Source: an uncultured Bacteroides sp.
GTDB lineage: Bacteria; Bacteroidota; Bacteroidia; Bacteroidales; Bacteroidaceae
Direction: 5' to 3'
DNA: 64,000 bases
Assembly: GCF_900547205.1 (NCBI RefSeq)
Contig: NZ_URFY01000008.1
Span: forward strand, 71,854 to 135,853
The position numbers and the translations under genes were made by a program. The notes below the pieces were generated by a model that ran no database searches, was not told the origin of the DNA, and saw only the letters and a program-made list of their open reading frames with translations. Positions 43,463 through 51,077 of the stretch are shown here, one piece after another; position 1 is the stretch's first letter, and every line of letters begins with the position of its first letter.

Positions 43463-44803
43463 ATGGCACAGAAACTTTGGGAGAAATCCGTTCAGGTAAA
43501 CAAAGATATCGAACGCTTCACGGTAGGTCGTGATCGCGAAATGGATCTTTATCTGGCTAAGCACGATGTACTCGGCTCTATGGCTCATATCACGATGCTC
43601 GAAAGTATCGGGTTGTTGACAAAGGAGGAACTGAAACAATTGCTGTCTGAGTTGAAGAGCATTTACGCTTCGGCTGAGAAGGGGGAGCTTGTTATAGAAG
43701 ACGGCGTAGAAGATGTGCATTCTCAGGTGGAGTTGATGCTGACCCGTCGTTTGGGAGATGTAGGAAAGAAAATCCATAGCGGGCGTTCGCGTAATGATCA
43801 GGTGTTGTTGGATTTGAAACTTTTCACCCGTACGCAAATACGTGAAATTGCTGAAGCCGTAGAACAACTCTTCCATGTGTTGATTCTACAGAGCGAACGA
43901 TATAAAGAAGTGCTGATGCCGGGATATACGCATTTGCAGATTGCCATGCCTTCCTCTTTTGGATTGTGGTTTGGTGCATATGCCGAAAGCCTAGTGGATG
44001 ATATGCAGTTCTTGCAGGCTGCCTTTAAAATGTGCAATCGCAATCCGTTGGGCTCTGCTGCCGGATATGGTTCTTCGTTCCCGTTGAACCGGACAATGAC
44101 AACAGAATTGCTTGGTTTCGATTCGATGAACTACAATGTAGTATATGCCCAGATGGGACGGGGAAAGTTGGAACGCAATGTTGCCTTTGCGCTGGCTACC
44201 ATTGCCGGAACTATATCCAAATTGGCCTACGATGCCTGTATGTTCAATAGTCAGAACTTTGGCTTCGTGAAGTTGCCCGACGATTGTACTACAGGTTCCA
44301 GTATCATGCCTCACAAGAAGAATCCGGATGTGTTCGAGTTGACACGTGCCAAATGCAATAAGTTGCAATCCCTCCCTCAGCAGATTATGATGATTGCAAA
44401 CAATCTGCCTTCCGGCTATTTCCGTGATTTGCAGATAATAAAGGAAGTCTTTCTTCCGGCCTTTCAGGAACTGAAAGACTGCTTGCAGATGACAACTTAC
44501 ATCATGAATGAAATAAAAGTGAACGAACACATCCTTGACGATGATAAGTATACGCTTATTTTTAGTGTAGAAGAGGTAAATCGTTTGGCACGCGAAGGTA
44601 TGCCTTTCCGTGATGCTTATAAAAAGGTAGGTCTGGATATTGAAGCTGGCAGATTCTCGCATAGTAAAGAAGTGCATCATACGCATGAGGGCAGTATAGG
44701 CAATCTGTGTAATGCTGAAATCTCAGCATTGATGCAGCAAATAGTCGAAGGCTTCAATTTCTATGGCATGGAGAAAGCTGAGAAAGCACTGCTTGGGCGA
44801 TAA
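43463..44803 (+). CDS. argH: Argininosuccinate lyase
   Basis: 446 residues. The fumarase/aspartase signature GSSIMPHKKNPD is intact, as are HSGRSRNDQV and MPGYTHLQIAMP. It splits argininosuccinate into arginine and fumarate, the last arginine step. It is separated by more than 9 kb from the argR-G-C-D cluster and by about 14 kb from argF', so the pathway is split over three sites in this window. Confidence 0.95.
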   Translation: MAQKLWEKSVQVNKDIERFTVGRDREMDLYLAKHDVLGSMAHITMLESIGLLTKEELKQLLSELKSIYASAEKGELVIEDGVEDVHSQVELMLTRRLGDVGKKIHSGRSRNDQVLLDLKLFTRTQIREIAEAVEQLFHVLILQSERYKEVLMPGYTHLQIAMPSSFGLWFGAYAESLVDDMQFLQAAFKMCNRNPLGSAAGYGSSFPLNRTMTTELLGFDSMNYNVVYAQMGRGKLERNVAFALATIAGTISKLAYDACMFNSQNFGFVKLPDDCTTGSSIMPHKKNPDVFELTRAKCNKLQSLPQQIMMIANNLPSGYFRDLQIIKEVFLPAFQELKDCLQMTTYIMNEIKVNEHILDDDKYTLIFSVEEVNRLAREGMPFRDAYKKVGLDIEAGRFSHSKEVHHTHEGSIGNLCNAEISALMQQIVEGFNFYGMEKAEKALLGR

Positions 44804-44848
44804 AATAGAATTTCGGAGGATAGTTTTTAAAACTTTCCTCCGAAAAGA

Positions 44849-44880
44849 TTTGGCAGAAAGAAGTAAACTCCTTATCTTTG
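44849..44880 (+). promoter_or_regulatory. tRNA operon promoter with both elements
   Basis: TTTG at 44849-44852, 20 nt, then TATCTTTG at 44873-44880. This is the most complete -33/-7 Bacteroides promoter in the window, 16 bp before tRNA-Gly. Confidence 0.75.
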
Positions 44881-44896
44881 CACCCGTTGAAAAAAC

Positions 44897-44969
44897 GCGG
44901 AAATAGCTCAGTTGGTAGAGCATAACCTTGCCAAGGTTAGGGTCGCGAGTTCGAGTCTCGTTTTCCGCT
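44897..44969 (+). tRNA. tRNA-Gly (GCC)
   Basis: 73 nt. The acceptor stem GCGGAAA pairs with TTTCCGC, with discriminator T. The D-arm is AGCTCAGTTGGTAGAGC, the anticodon loop centres on TTGCCAA (GCC), and the T-arm carries GTTCGAGTC. The 3' CCA is not encoded. Confidence 0.97.
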
Positions 44970-44983
44970 CTCTTTGAAATAAT

Positions 44984-45067
44984 GCTCGAATGGTGGAATG
45001 GTAGACACGAAGGACTTAAAATCCTTTGGCCATTGCGGCTGTGCGGGTTCAAGTCCCGCTTCGAGTA
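44984..45067 (+). tRNA. tRNA-Leu (TAA)
   Basis: 84 nt. Acceptor GCTCGAA/TTCGAGT, D-arm with TGGTAGACAC, anticodon stem AAGGA/TCCTT around CTTAAAA (TAA), a long variable arm as in leucine tRNAs, and T-arm with GTTCAAGTC. It is 14 bp after tRNA-Gly and is co-transcribed with it. Confidence 0.97.
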
Positions 45068-45072
45068 CTTGA

Positions 45073-45108
45073 GGGGACGAATGGTGATTTTCACTGTTCG
45101 TCCCTTTT
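45073..45108 (+). terminator. tRNA operon terminator
   Basis: GGGGACGAA and TTCGTCCC with an inner GGTGA/TCACT stem, followed by TTTTCTTTT, 5 bp after tRNA-Leu. Confidence 0.85.
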
Positions 45109-45110
45109 CT

Positions 45111-45775
45111 TTTGTCTCCGTTATTCGTTGTATATGAGTACTTTAGAAGAAAGAATTGGTTCACTCTCATAGGTTCAATATGCTCATTGTTTTTGTCGTA
45201 AATATGGGGATGCATAAGTATCTGTTTTGGGCAAGAAATATAGTAGCTGTCAATCTTAAATTATGTACCTAATATTTACTATTCGATTAAGCCAAAACGA
45301 ATCTTTGGTTTTCTTGTTAAAGCTATCTGTTGAAAATAGCTTATCATTTCTGCATAAACTCTATTTCAGTTTATAATAAAAACTAATATCGTTTATTATA
45401 AACGGGTCTCATGTTTATTATAAACTCTTATATACCGTTTTACTAGTTTCAACGTGAATATATGCAACAAAAAAAGCTACGAAACCCGTAAGAGATCGCA
45501 GCCTTAAGCCTTTAGGGGATTACTTATACCCTAGCATTCATAAGAATAACTTGTATTGTATGTTGTGATCTTATACCTTTTTGCGGTAAGATATAGATGC
45601 TTATATGTATTTCTTTCTTTCATTTTCAAGTTTTAATTTATAGTTTTTATTGCACTTACAGCTACAAATATACAAAAAAAAAGAGTGTTTGTCAAGTCCT
45701 TCGGAATGTTAAGCATCCATTTCCGCAAGAATAATCGAATTTACTGAATACCATGAATCAATCTCAGAGGTTTTT
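45111..45775. other. Gene-free intergenic region after the tRNAs
   Basis: About 665 bp, AT-rich, between the tRNA terminator and the 3' end of the PL8 gene. I find no convincing coding sequence or integrase remnant. The only clear structure is the 22-bp phased array at 45347-45434. A weak hairpin near 45511-45533 (AGGGGAT...TACCCT) is also visible. Confidence 0.6.
45347..45434. repeat. 22-bp phased array with palindromic core GTTTATTATAAAC
   Basis: Three units start at 45369, 45391 and 45413, each beginning with GTTTATTATAAAC (first copy GTTTATAATAAAA) followed by 9 variable bases. A fourth, degenerate unit at 45347 keeps ATAAAC in phase. The period is exactly 22 bp. The core is nearly palindromic, so it could bind a dimeric protein on one face of the helix. 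Confidence 0.75.
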
Positions 45776-47944
45776 CTAGAGATTATAAACACGGGATGCA
45801 CCGGCATAAATACCCGTTTGACTGAAATCGCAAACAATTGTTTTTGTTTCTTTGAGTCTTTTCGGAATGTTTATATTCACTTTGATGCTTGATTGTGCCT
45901 GTGCGGGGTCGGCGATATACAATCTAGCATCCGAATGATGAATATCCTTCAGCATGAGTGCGCACGGCTTATCTACTTCTACCGTCAAGTCATTATGCTT
46001 AAAAGTCCCTTTCCGGTAGAAAACCATCTGCCAGACTCCCAGTTTCTTATGTCTCACTATCTGCATAGCGTCTGTGTTAACCAGAATTTCAATGTTGCCA
46101 CCTTTCTTATAATAACTCTTCATCTTTTTAGCCGAATCCATGCCGGGGACTACGATATACGCATAAGTATCATTCTTTGGAGACATTCCGTGATTGAATC
46201 CCAGCGTGAACACGTCTTTCTGCTGCATCTCCTTGGATTCTGTCTGGTTGATTTCATACCACGTACCTGTCTGTTCGCAATTGTTTAAGTACACCTTTCC
46301 ACCCTGTGGGAAAACATATCCGATACCATTGTGCAATATCCAATCCGGTGAATTGTAGGCGAACTCTCCTTTGCGAACTGAAGTCGGTTTATTATCTTTT
46401 GATACTGTCACTTCCGCATTTGAAAGTAGACACTGATTGATGGTAGTATACACTGGCGCAGAAGATGTGGAATTAATTCCCGCTCCCAAGCAAACCACTT
46501 CATCGTCAAAGAAGAACCATGCCTTTTGTGCACCGGTATTTACTCCGGCATACTTATCCATATATGAATAGGCGGAAACACCATAGATGCTGTCCGATAC
46601 TCCTCCGGCAAAGGTAGAAGTCCCACGTGTCTGCCAGTCACTTGCTGCCATAGGGATGGGGTCTACTTGTGGAGCGGTGGTTCCGGGGATTCGGGTCCAG
46701 TTCCAAACGGGGAAGATGTTGATGTATTCATTTCCACGGGTTACAATGTTGGTGCATCCGTCGGAGAGGAAATAAGTTTTCAGGTTTTCACCATTGCCAT
46801 ATTCGCAACGCATGGTGCGGGTAGATGCCATGCGCACGTCGAATGTATAGTGAGGGCGCACGTGCAAGGTATAATCTCCGCGGAAGTAATGAGTGTGCAA
46901 CGGTTTGATTTTATAATTGGCGGGTTTGTTACCTTCCAGTCGCTGTATAATTGCATTAAATTCATCAGCATGGGCGGGGTCGAGTATAGCCATGCGGCTG
47001 GCAAACAGGGCGGTGGCACTTTTGTCGGTGATGTTCTTCCGGCTCATACCCCTGCCCAGTACGTCGAAAAGCATATGTTGACCGCGAATAGTCTGATAAT
47101 AAGTTTCGCGCATGAATTTGCTCAGTATCTCCGTCTTTTCGGCACTCATGGCATATTTAGTTCCTCTGGTGTACATAGCCACTTGTGTTACTCCTTTCAG
47201 AATTTCATCTCCGTAGCCGCCTATGTAGAGTTGCACTCCATGCTGGAAGTAACTGTTGTCGTGCTGAAAGCCCTCTTTCGTGGTATATTCCACCGGGCTA
47301 TAGGCGTTCGCGAGGGCTGTTTCCAAGTCAGCTTCGTTCTTTTCTAGACAGGCACGGTAAATCCAGTGCAGAGCGATGTCCGTGCGGTTGGCTCCGGTCC
47401 ATTTGGCGGGGTGTCCACCGTCTTTCAGGATGCGTTGCAGTGTTTTAGTTTCCAAGTCCGAAGGGATTTGTTTTTTACCGATGCGCATCTGTATAAGCAA
47501 TACACCGAGCTTTTGCGGTTCGGCAATCTGATTGTACCACCAGTTGTTGCAATGCGGATTACGGTTGTACCAGTATTCTAGGCCTTTCACTATTTTATGG
47601 TAGATATCTTCGTTTTGGTAAAATGCGTTTTGAGGATTCGTGTATGCAAAAGCAAAATCATACAATCGGTCTATGTGGATGAGCGGCTCCCAGTTTGTCC
47701 GGTCCCGACGGCTGTAGTCCACATCGGTAAAGCATCCTTGTGCGTCGTCATACTTGTTCAGGTATTTGTTGATATCGGGGTTCTGGACAAAGTCGGCCCT
47801 TATCTTTTCCATTAAGGTTTCAAATTCACCATTCTGTAGAATCGAGGTATGGGAAAGATTGGTTTCGGCGACACTTGCCGTATTGAATGAAAAAGCCCAT
47901 ACGATAAAAAGTAAAAAGCGAAGGATGTAACAAGTAAATTTCAT
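45776..47944 (-). CDS. Polysaccharide lyase family 8 (chondroitin/hyaluronan lyase-like)
   Basis: 722 residues. Signal peptide LLFIVWAFSFNTASVAE. The N-terminal alpha/alpha toroid has NWWYNQIAEPQKLG, TGANRTDIALHWI and the catalytic block DNSYFQHGVQLYIGGYG (His, Tyr) plus VLGRGMSRKN (Arg). The central beta part has RCEYGNGENLKTYFLSDG, matching the Glu/Asn pair of PL8. It degrades uronic-acid-containing chains by beta-elimination. The exact substrate is not resolved; hyaluronan/chondroitin is most likely. It is divergent from a GH2 gene, with -7 element at 47971-47978. Confidence 0.85.
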   Translation of the reverse strand: MKFTCYILRFLLFIVWAFSFNTASVAETNLSHTSILQNGEFETLMEKIRADFVQNPDINKYLNKYDDAQGCFTDVDYSRRDRTNWEPLIHIDRLYDFAFAYTNPQNAFYQNEDIYHKIVKGLEYWYNRNPHCNNWWYNQIAEPQKLGVLLIQMRIGKKQIPSDLETKTLQRILKDGGHPAKWTGANRTDIALHWIYRACLEKNEADLETALANAYSPVEYTTKEGFQHDNSYFQHGVQLYIGGYGDEILKGVTQVAMYTRGTKYAMSAEKTEILSKFMRETYYQTIRGQHMLFDVLGRGMSRKNITDKSATALFASRMAILDPAHADEFNAIIQRLEGNKPANYKIKPLHTHYFRGDYTLHVRPHYTFDVRMASTRTMRCEYGNGENLKTYFLSDGCTNIVTRGNEYINIFPVWNWTRIPGTTAPQVDPIPMAASDWQTRGTSTFAGGVSDSIYGVSAYSYMDKYAGVNTGAQKAWFFFDDEVVCLGAGINSTSSAPVYTTINQCLLSNAEVTVSKDNKPTSVRKGEFAYNSPDWILHNGIGYVFPQGGKVYLNNCEQTGTWYEINQTESKEMQQKDVFTLGFNHGMSPKNDTYAYIVVPGMDSAKKMKSYYKKGGNIEILVNTDAMQIVRHKKLGVWQMVFYRKGTFKHNDLTVEVDKPCALMLKDIHHSDARLYIADPAQAQSSIKVNINIPKRLKETKTIVCDFSQTGIYAGASRVYNL

Positions 47945-47970
47945 ATTAGTGTTATTTAAAGTTGCAGTGG

Positions 47971-47978
47971 CAAAGATA
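47971..47978 (-). promoter_or_regulatory. -7 element of PL8 gene promoter
   Basis: TATCTTTG on the minus strand, 26 bp upstream of the PL8 start, in the divergent gap with the GH2 gene. Confidence 0.55.
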
Positions 47979-48125
47979 GGCTATTCTTAAAATTATGAGT
48001 GTCACTATCGTCTTTTCTTTATAAATATTACTACTAATTTTATCTCCCGTACTATTTTATCATGAGATTTGGACAAAAATAGTAGGAAAACAGAAAGCAA
48101 TTGAAAGCTACCGAACATATTTTAT

Positions 48126-48133
48126 TATCTTTG
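48126..48133 (+). promoter_or_regulatory. -7 element of GH2 gene promoter
   Basis: TATCTTTG, about 70 bp upstream of the GH2 start, giving a leader of roughly 65 nt. Confidence 0.55.
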
Positions 48134-48203
48134 CCATTAACTGATTATTATTATCTGGAGGCATTGACAAGATATAAAAACCAATAATAAACTAATGAAT
48201 TGA

Positions 48204-50723
48204 ATGATTATGAGAAAAGGACTATTACTGCTTTTGTTTGTATGTGTCAGTCTGAGTACATTGTGGGCTGATTCTGTTCGTACTAAATACACTTTTGAAA
48301 AAGGCTGGAAGTTTACGAGGACGGATGAACAGTCTTTCAGTACTATTGATTGCAATGATAAAGATTGGCAAACAGTGACAGTCCCTCATGATTGGGCAAT
48401 ATACGGTCCGTTTAGTATGAACAACGACCGGCAGAATGTGGCTATCACGCAGGACGGACAAGACAAAGCGATGGAACACGCCGGTCGTACAGGCGGACTT
48501 CCTTTTGTGGGAGTAGGCTGGTACAGACTACAATTTCAGGCTCCTGACTTTCAACAAGGAAAAAGAGCCGTGCTGCTTTTCGACGGAGCTATGAGCCATG
48601 CCCGCGTATATCTCAATGGAAAAGAAGTTGGCTTCTGGCCTTATGGCTACAATTCATTCCACTTTGACGTGACTCCATATTTAAATGTAGGTGGTGATAA
48701 TACGCTGGCTGTTCGCTTGGAGAATGAAACAGAATCCTCACGTTGGTATCCGGGAGCGGGATTATATAGAAATGTGCATTTGTTGGTGACGGAAGATTCT
48801 TATATCCCGGTATGGGGACAGCAATTGACTACCCCAGTCGTGAAAGAGGATTATGCCGAAATACATTTGGAAACTCCTTGGATTATGCCGGAGAACCGGA
48901 AAAAGGAAGATGTTCGTATTGTTACTGAAATCAAAGATCAAGCGGGTAAAGTAGTCTGCAAAGACGAAAACAAACTGTTTACTCATGGCGAGCCGCAATT
49001 CCGTCAGGACTTTGTTGTGGAGAAACCGGCATTGTGGACTCCTGATACTCCCAATCTGTATACAGCCGTTTCTAAGGTATACGAAGGCAATGTACTGAAA
49101 GATGAAAATACGGTGGCTTTTGGTATCCGTTCTTTGGAGATTATACCTAATAAAGGCTTCTATCTGAACGGGAAAAGAACGGTATTCAAAGGAGTGTGCA
49201 ATCATCATGACTTGGGTCCGTTGGGAGGAGCAGTCAATGATGCGGCTATCAGACGGCAGGTACGTATCCTGAAAGATATGGGTTGTAATGCGATTCGTAC
49301 TTCACACAATATGCCGGCTCCCGAGTTGGTGCGTGCCTGTGATGAAATGGGGATGATGCTGATGGTAGAGACCTTTGATGAATGGAAAGCTGCGAAATGT
49401 GCTAACGGCTATCATAAAGTGTTTGATGAATGGGCAGAGAAAGACCTGGTAAATGCGGTACGTCATTATCGCAATAATCCGAGTGTGGTAATGTGGTGTG
49501 TAGGCAATGAAGTGGGCGACCAATGGAATGGTGACAGAGGTCCGAAGCTATCACGTTTCTTACAGGATATTTGCCATCGCGAAGACCCTACACGTCCAGT
49601 TACTCAGGGAATGGATGCACCCGATGCAGTTGTGAATAATAATATGGCGGCAGTAATGGATGTTGCAGGGTTCAATTACAGACCACATAAGTATCAGACA
49701 AATTACAAGAAACTTCCACAACAGATTATTTTGGGTAGTGAAACTGCATCAACAGTAAGTTCACGTGGTATTTATAAGTTCCCCGTCACTCGCGGATGGA
49801 TGAGAACTTATGACGATCATCAGGCTTCTTCCTACGATGTGGAACATTGCGGATGGTCCAACTTGCCGGAAGATGATTTTATTCAGCACGAAGATTTGCC
49901 TTATTGTATCGGTGAGTTTGTATGGACCGGATTTGATTATTTAGGAGAACCGACACCTTATTATACTAACTGGCCCAGCCACTCTTCCCTTTTTGGTATT
50001 ATCGACCTTGCCGGATTGCCCAAAGACCGTTATTATTTATATCGTAGCCACTGGAATAAGAAGGAAGAGACATTGCACATCCTGCCTCACTGGAACTGGG
50101 AAGGACGCGAAGGAGAGATTACGCCTGTATTTGTGTATACCAACTATCCTACTGCGGAATTGTTTATTAACGGAAAAAGCCAAGGCAAACGTACGAAAGA
50201 CCTCTCAGTAACAGTTCATAATAGTGCAGATTCCGTTTCTATGATGAGTTTGAAACGCCAGCAACGTTATCGCTTGATGTGGATGGATACTAAATACGAA
50301 CCGGGAACGGTGAAAGTGGTAGCCTACGACAATGACGGAAAAGTAGCTGCGGAACGCGAAATTCATACGGCAGGAAAACCATATCGCATTGAACTGATTC
50401 CCGACAGAACTGATTTGAAAGCCGATGGAAAGGATATTTGTTTTGTAACAGTCAGAGTGGTAGACAAAGATGGAAACTTCTGTGCCACTGCTACCAACCA
50501 AATACGCTTTAAAGTGAAAGGAGCCGGAACCTATTGTGCGGGAGCCAACGGGAATGCTGCATCACTGGAGTCTTTCCAGAAACCTGAAATGAAGTTGTTC
50601 AGCGGTATGATGACTGCTTTGGTTCAGACGAAGGATGAAGGCGGGGAAATTATTTTGGAAGCTACCGGAAAGGGGCTGCAAAAAGCTAGTTTGCGTATAC
50701 ACTCACGGGCAGAAGTTGAATAA
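48204..50723 (+). CDS. Glycoside hydrolase family 2 (beta-galactosidase-like)
   Basis: 839 residues; an ATG 6 bp downstream (MRKGLLLLLF) is an equally good start. Signal peptide, then the GH2 sugar-binding domain (WYRLQF, GAMSHARVYLNGKEVGFWPYGY), an Ig-like domain and the barrel. The acid/base Glu is in VVMWCVGNEVGDQW and the nucleophile Glu in IILGSETAST. C-terminal Ig-like and DUF4982-type domains follow. It removes a beta-linked sugar, probably galactose or a glucuronic-type residue, from oligosaccharides in the periplasm. It is divergent from the PL8 lyase. The gene ends at the shared terminator. Confidence 0.88.
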   Translation: MIMRKGLLLLLFVCVSLSTLWADSVRTKYTFEKGWKFTRTDEQSFSTIDCNDKDWQTVTVPHDWAIYGPFSMNNDRQNVAITQDGQDKAMEHAGRTGGLPFVGVGWYRLQFQAPDFQQGKRAVLLFDGAMSHARVYLNGKEVGFWPYGYNSFHFDVTPYLNVGGDNTLAVRLENETESSRWYPGAGLYRNVHLLVTEDSYIPVWGQQLTTPVVKEDYAEIHLETPWIMPENRKKEDVRIVTEIKDQAGKVVCKDENKLFTHGEPQFRQDFVVEKPALWTPDTPNLYTAVSKVYEGNVLKDENTVAFGIRSLEIIPNKGFYLNGKRTVFKGVCNHHDLGPLGGAVNDAAIRRQVRILKDMGCNAIRTSHNMPAPELVRACDEMGMMLMVETFDEWKAAKCANGYHKVFDEWAEKDLVNAVRHYRNNPSVVMWCVGNEVGDQWNGDRGPKLSRFLQDICHREDPTRPVTQGMDAPDAVVNNNMAAVMDVAGFNYRPHKYQTNYKKLPQQIILGSETASTVSSRGIYKFPVTRGWMRTYDDHQASSYDVEHCGWSNLPEDDFIQHEDLPYCIGEFVWTGFDYLGEPTPYYTNWPSHSSLFGIIDLAGLPKDRYYLYRSHWNKKEETLHILPHWNWEGREGEITPVFVYTNYPTAELFINGKSQGKRTKDLSVTVHNSADSVSMMSLKRQQRYRLMWMDTKYEPGTVKVVAYDNDGKVAAEREIHTAGKPYRIELIPDRTDLKADGKDICFVTVRVVDKDGNFCATATNQIRFKVKGAGTYCAGANGNAASLESFQKPEMKLFSGMMTALVQTKDEGGEIILEATGKGLQKASLRIHSRAEVE

Positions 50724-50729
50724 TAATAA

Positions 50730-50766
50730 AAAAGCCGGTTGCGCCCCCCATCACAACCGGCTTAAA
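50730..50766. terminator. Terminator shared by GH2 gene and the small RNA
   Basis: AAGCCGGTTG and CAACCGGCTT form a 10-bp GC-rich stem. A-run on the left and U-run on the minus strand allow use in both directions. Confidence 0.85.
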
Positions 50767-50889
50767 AATGATATGTTGACCTAAAACCTATGAAATTCTG
50801 TTGCCGATGATTCGCATAGCAGCAGTGTAATATTCACATGGCACCATAAGTTGGATACCTTTTGAACCACTATCTTTTTTAATTAATAA
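50730..50889 (-). ncRNA. Candidate small RNA of about 155 nt
   Basis: On the minus strand a -7 element TATCTTTG (50896-50903) starts a short unit that ends at the strong terminator 50730-50766. There is no normal gene between them. The predicted transcript has a long-range stem: TTAAAAAAGATA near the 5' end pairs with TATCATTTTTAA just before the terminator hairpin, closing the molecule. An inner CTATG...CATAG hairpin is also visible. A 6S-like or regulatory RNA is possible. A short open frame (about 30 codons, no good start except an internal ATG) overlaps it. Confidence 0.6.
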
Positions 50890-50895
50890 CCGCTG

Positions 50896-50963
50896 CAAAG
50901 ATAACCGGTGCAAATTAAGTTAAGGTATAATTTTGAGTCATTTATATATAAATTTGAGTCATT
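50896..50963 (-). promoter_or_regulatory. Promoter of the small RNA with paired upstream repeats
   Basis: The -7 element TATCTTTG lies at 50896-50903 (minus). Upstream, TTTGAGTCATT occurs twice (50932-50942 and 50953-50963) as direct repeats 21 bp apart, about positions -43 to -75. Spacing of two helical turns suggests an activator site. No TTTG -33 element is seen. Confidence 0.6.
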
Positions 50964-51009
50964 GACCGGAATTTATCTAAATTGACCAATTTATTGCATT
51001 CCAAAGAAG

Positions 51010-51053
51010 AATCCCCATCAAACTGCTAATCACACAGCTTAATGGGGATTTTT
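51010..51053. terminator. Terminator after the acyl-CoA synthetase gene
   Basis: AATCCCCAT and ATGGGGATT with an inner AAACTG/CAGCTT pairing form a hairpin 25 bp after the minus-strand acyl-CoA synthetase stop. U-run is better on the plus strand. Confidence 0.65.
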
Positions 51054-51077
51054 ATCGATGAAATGGATGTTTTTTAC

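Noticed and set aside
44937..45215. Minus-strand open frames over the tRNA genes
   Set aside because: They are antisense to two perfect tRNAs and show no protein-like sequence.
45111..45775. Integrated element at the tRNA genes
   Set aside because: No integrase, no repeat of the tRNA 3' end and no mobile gene is visible in the gap.
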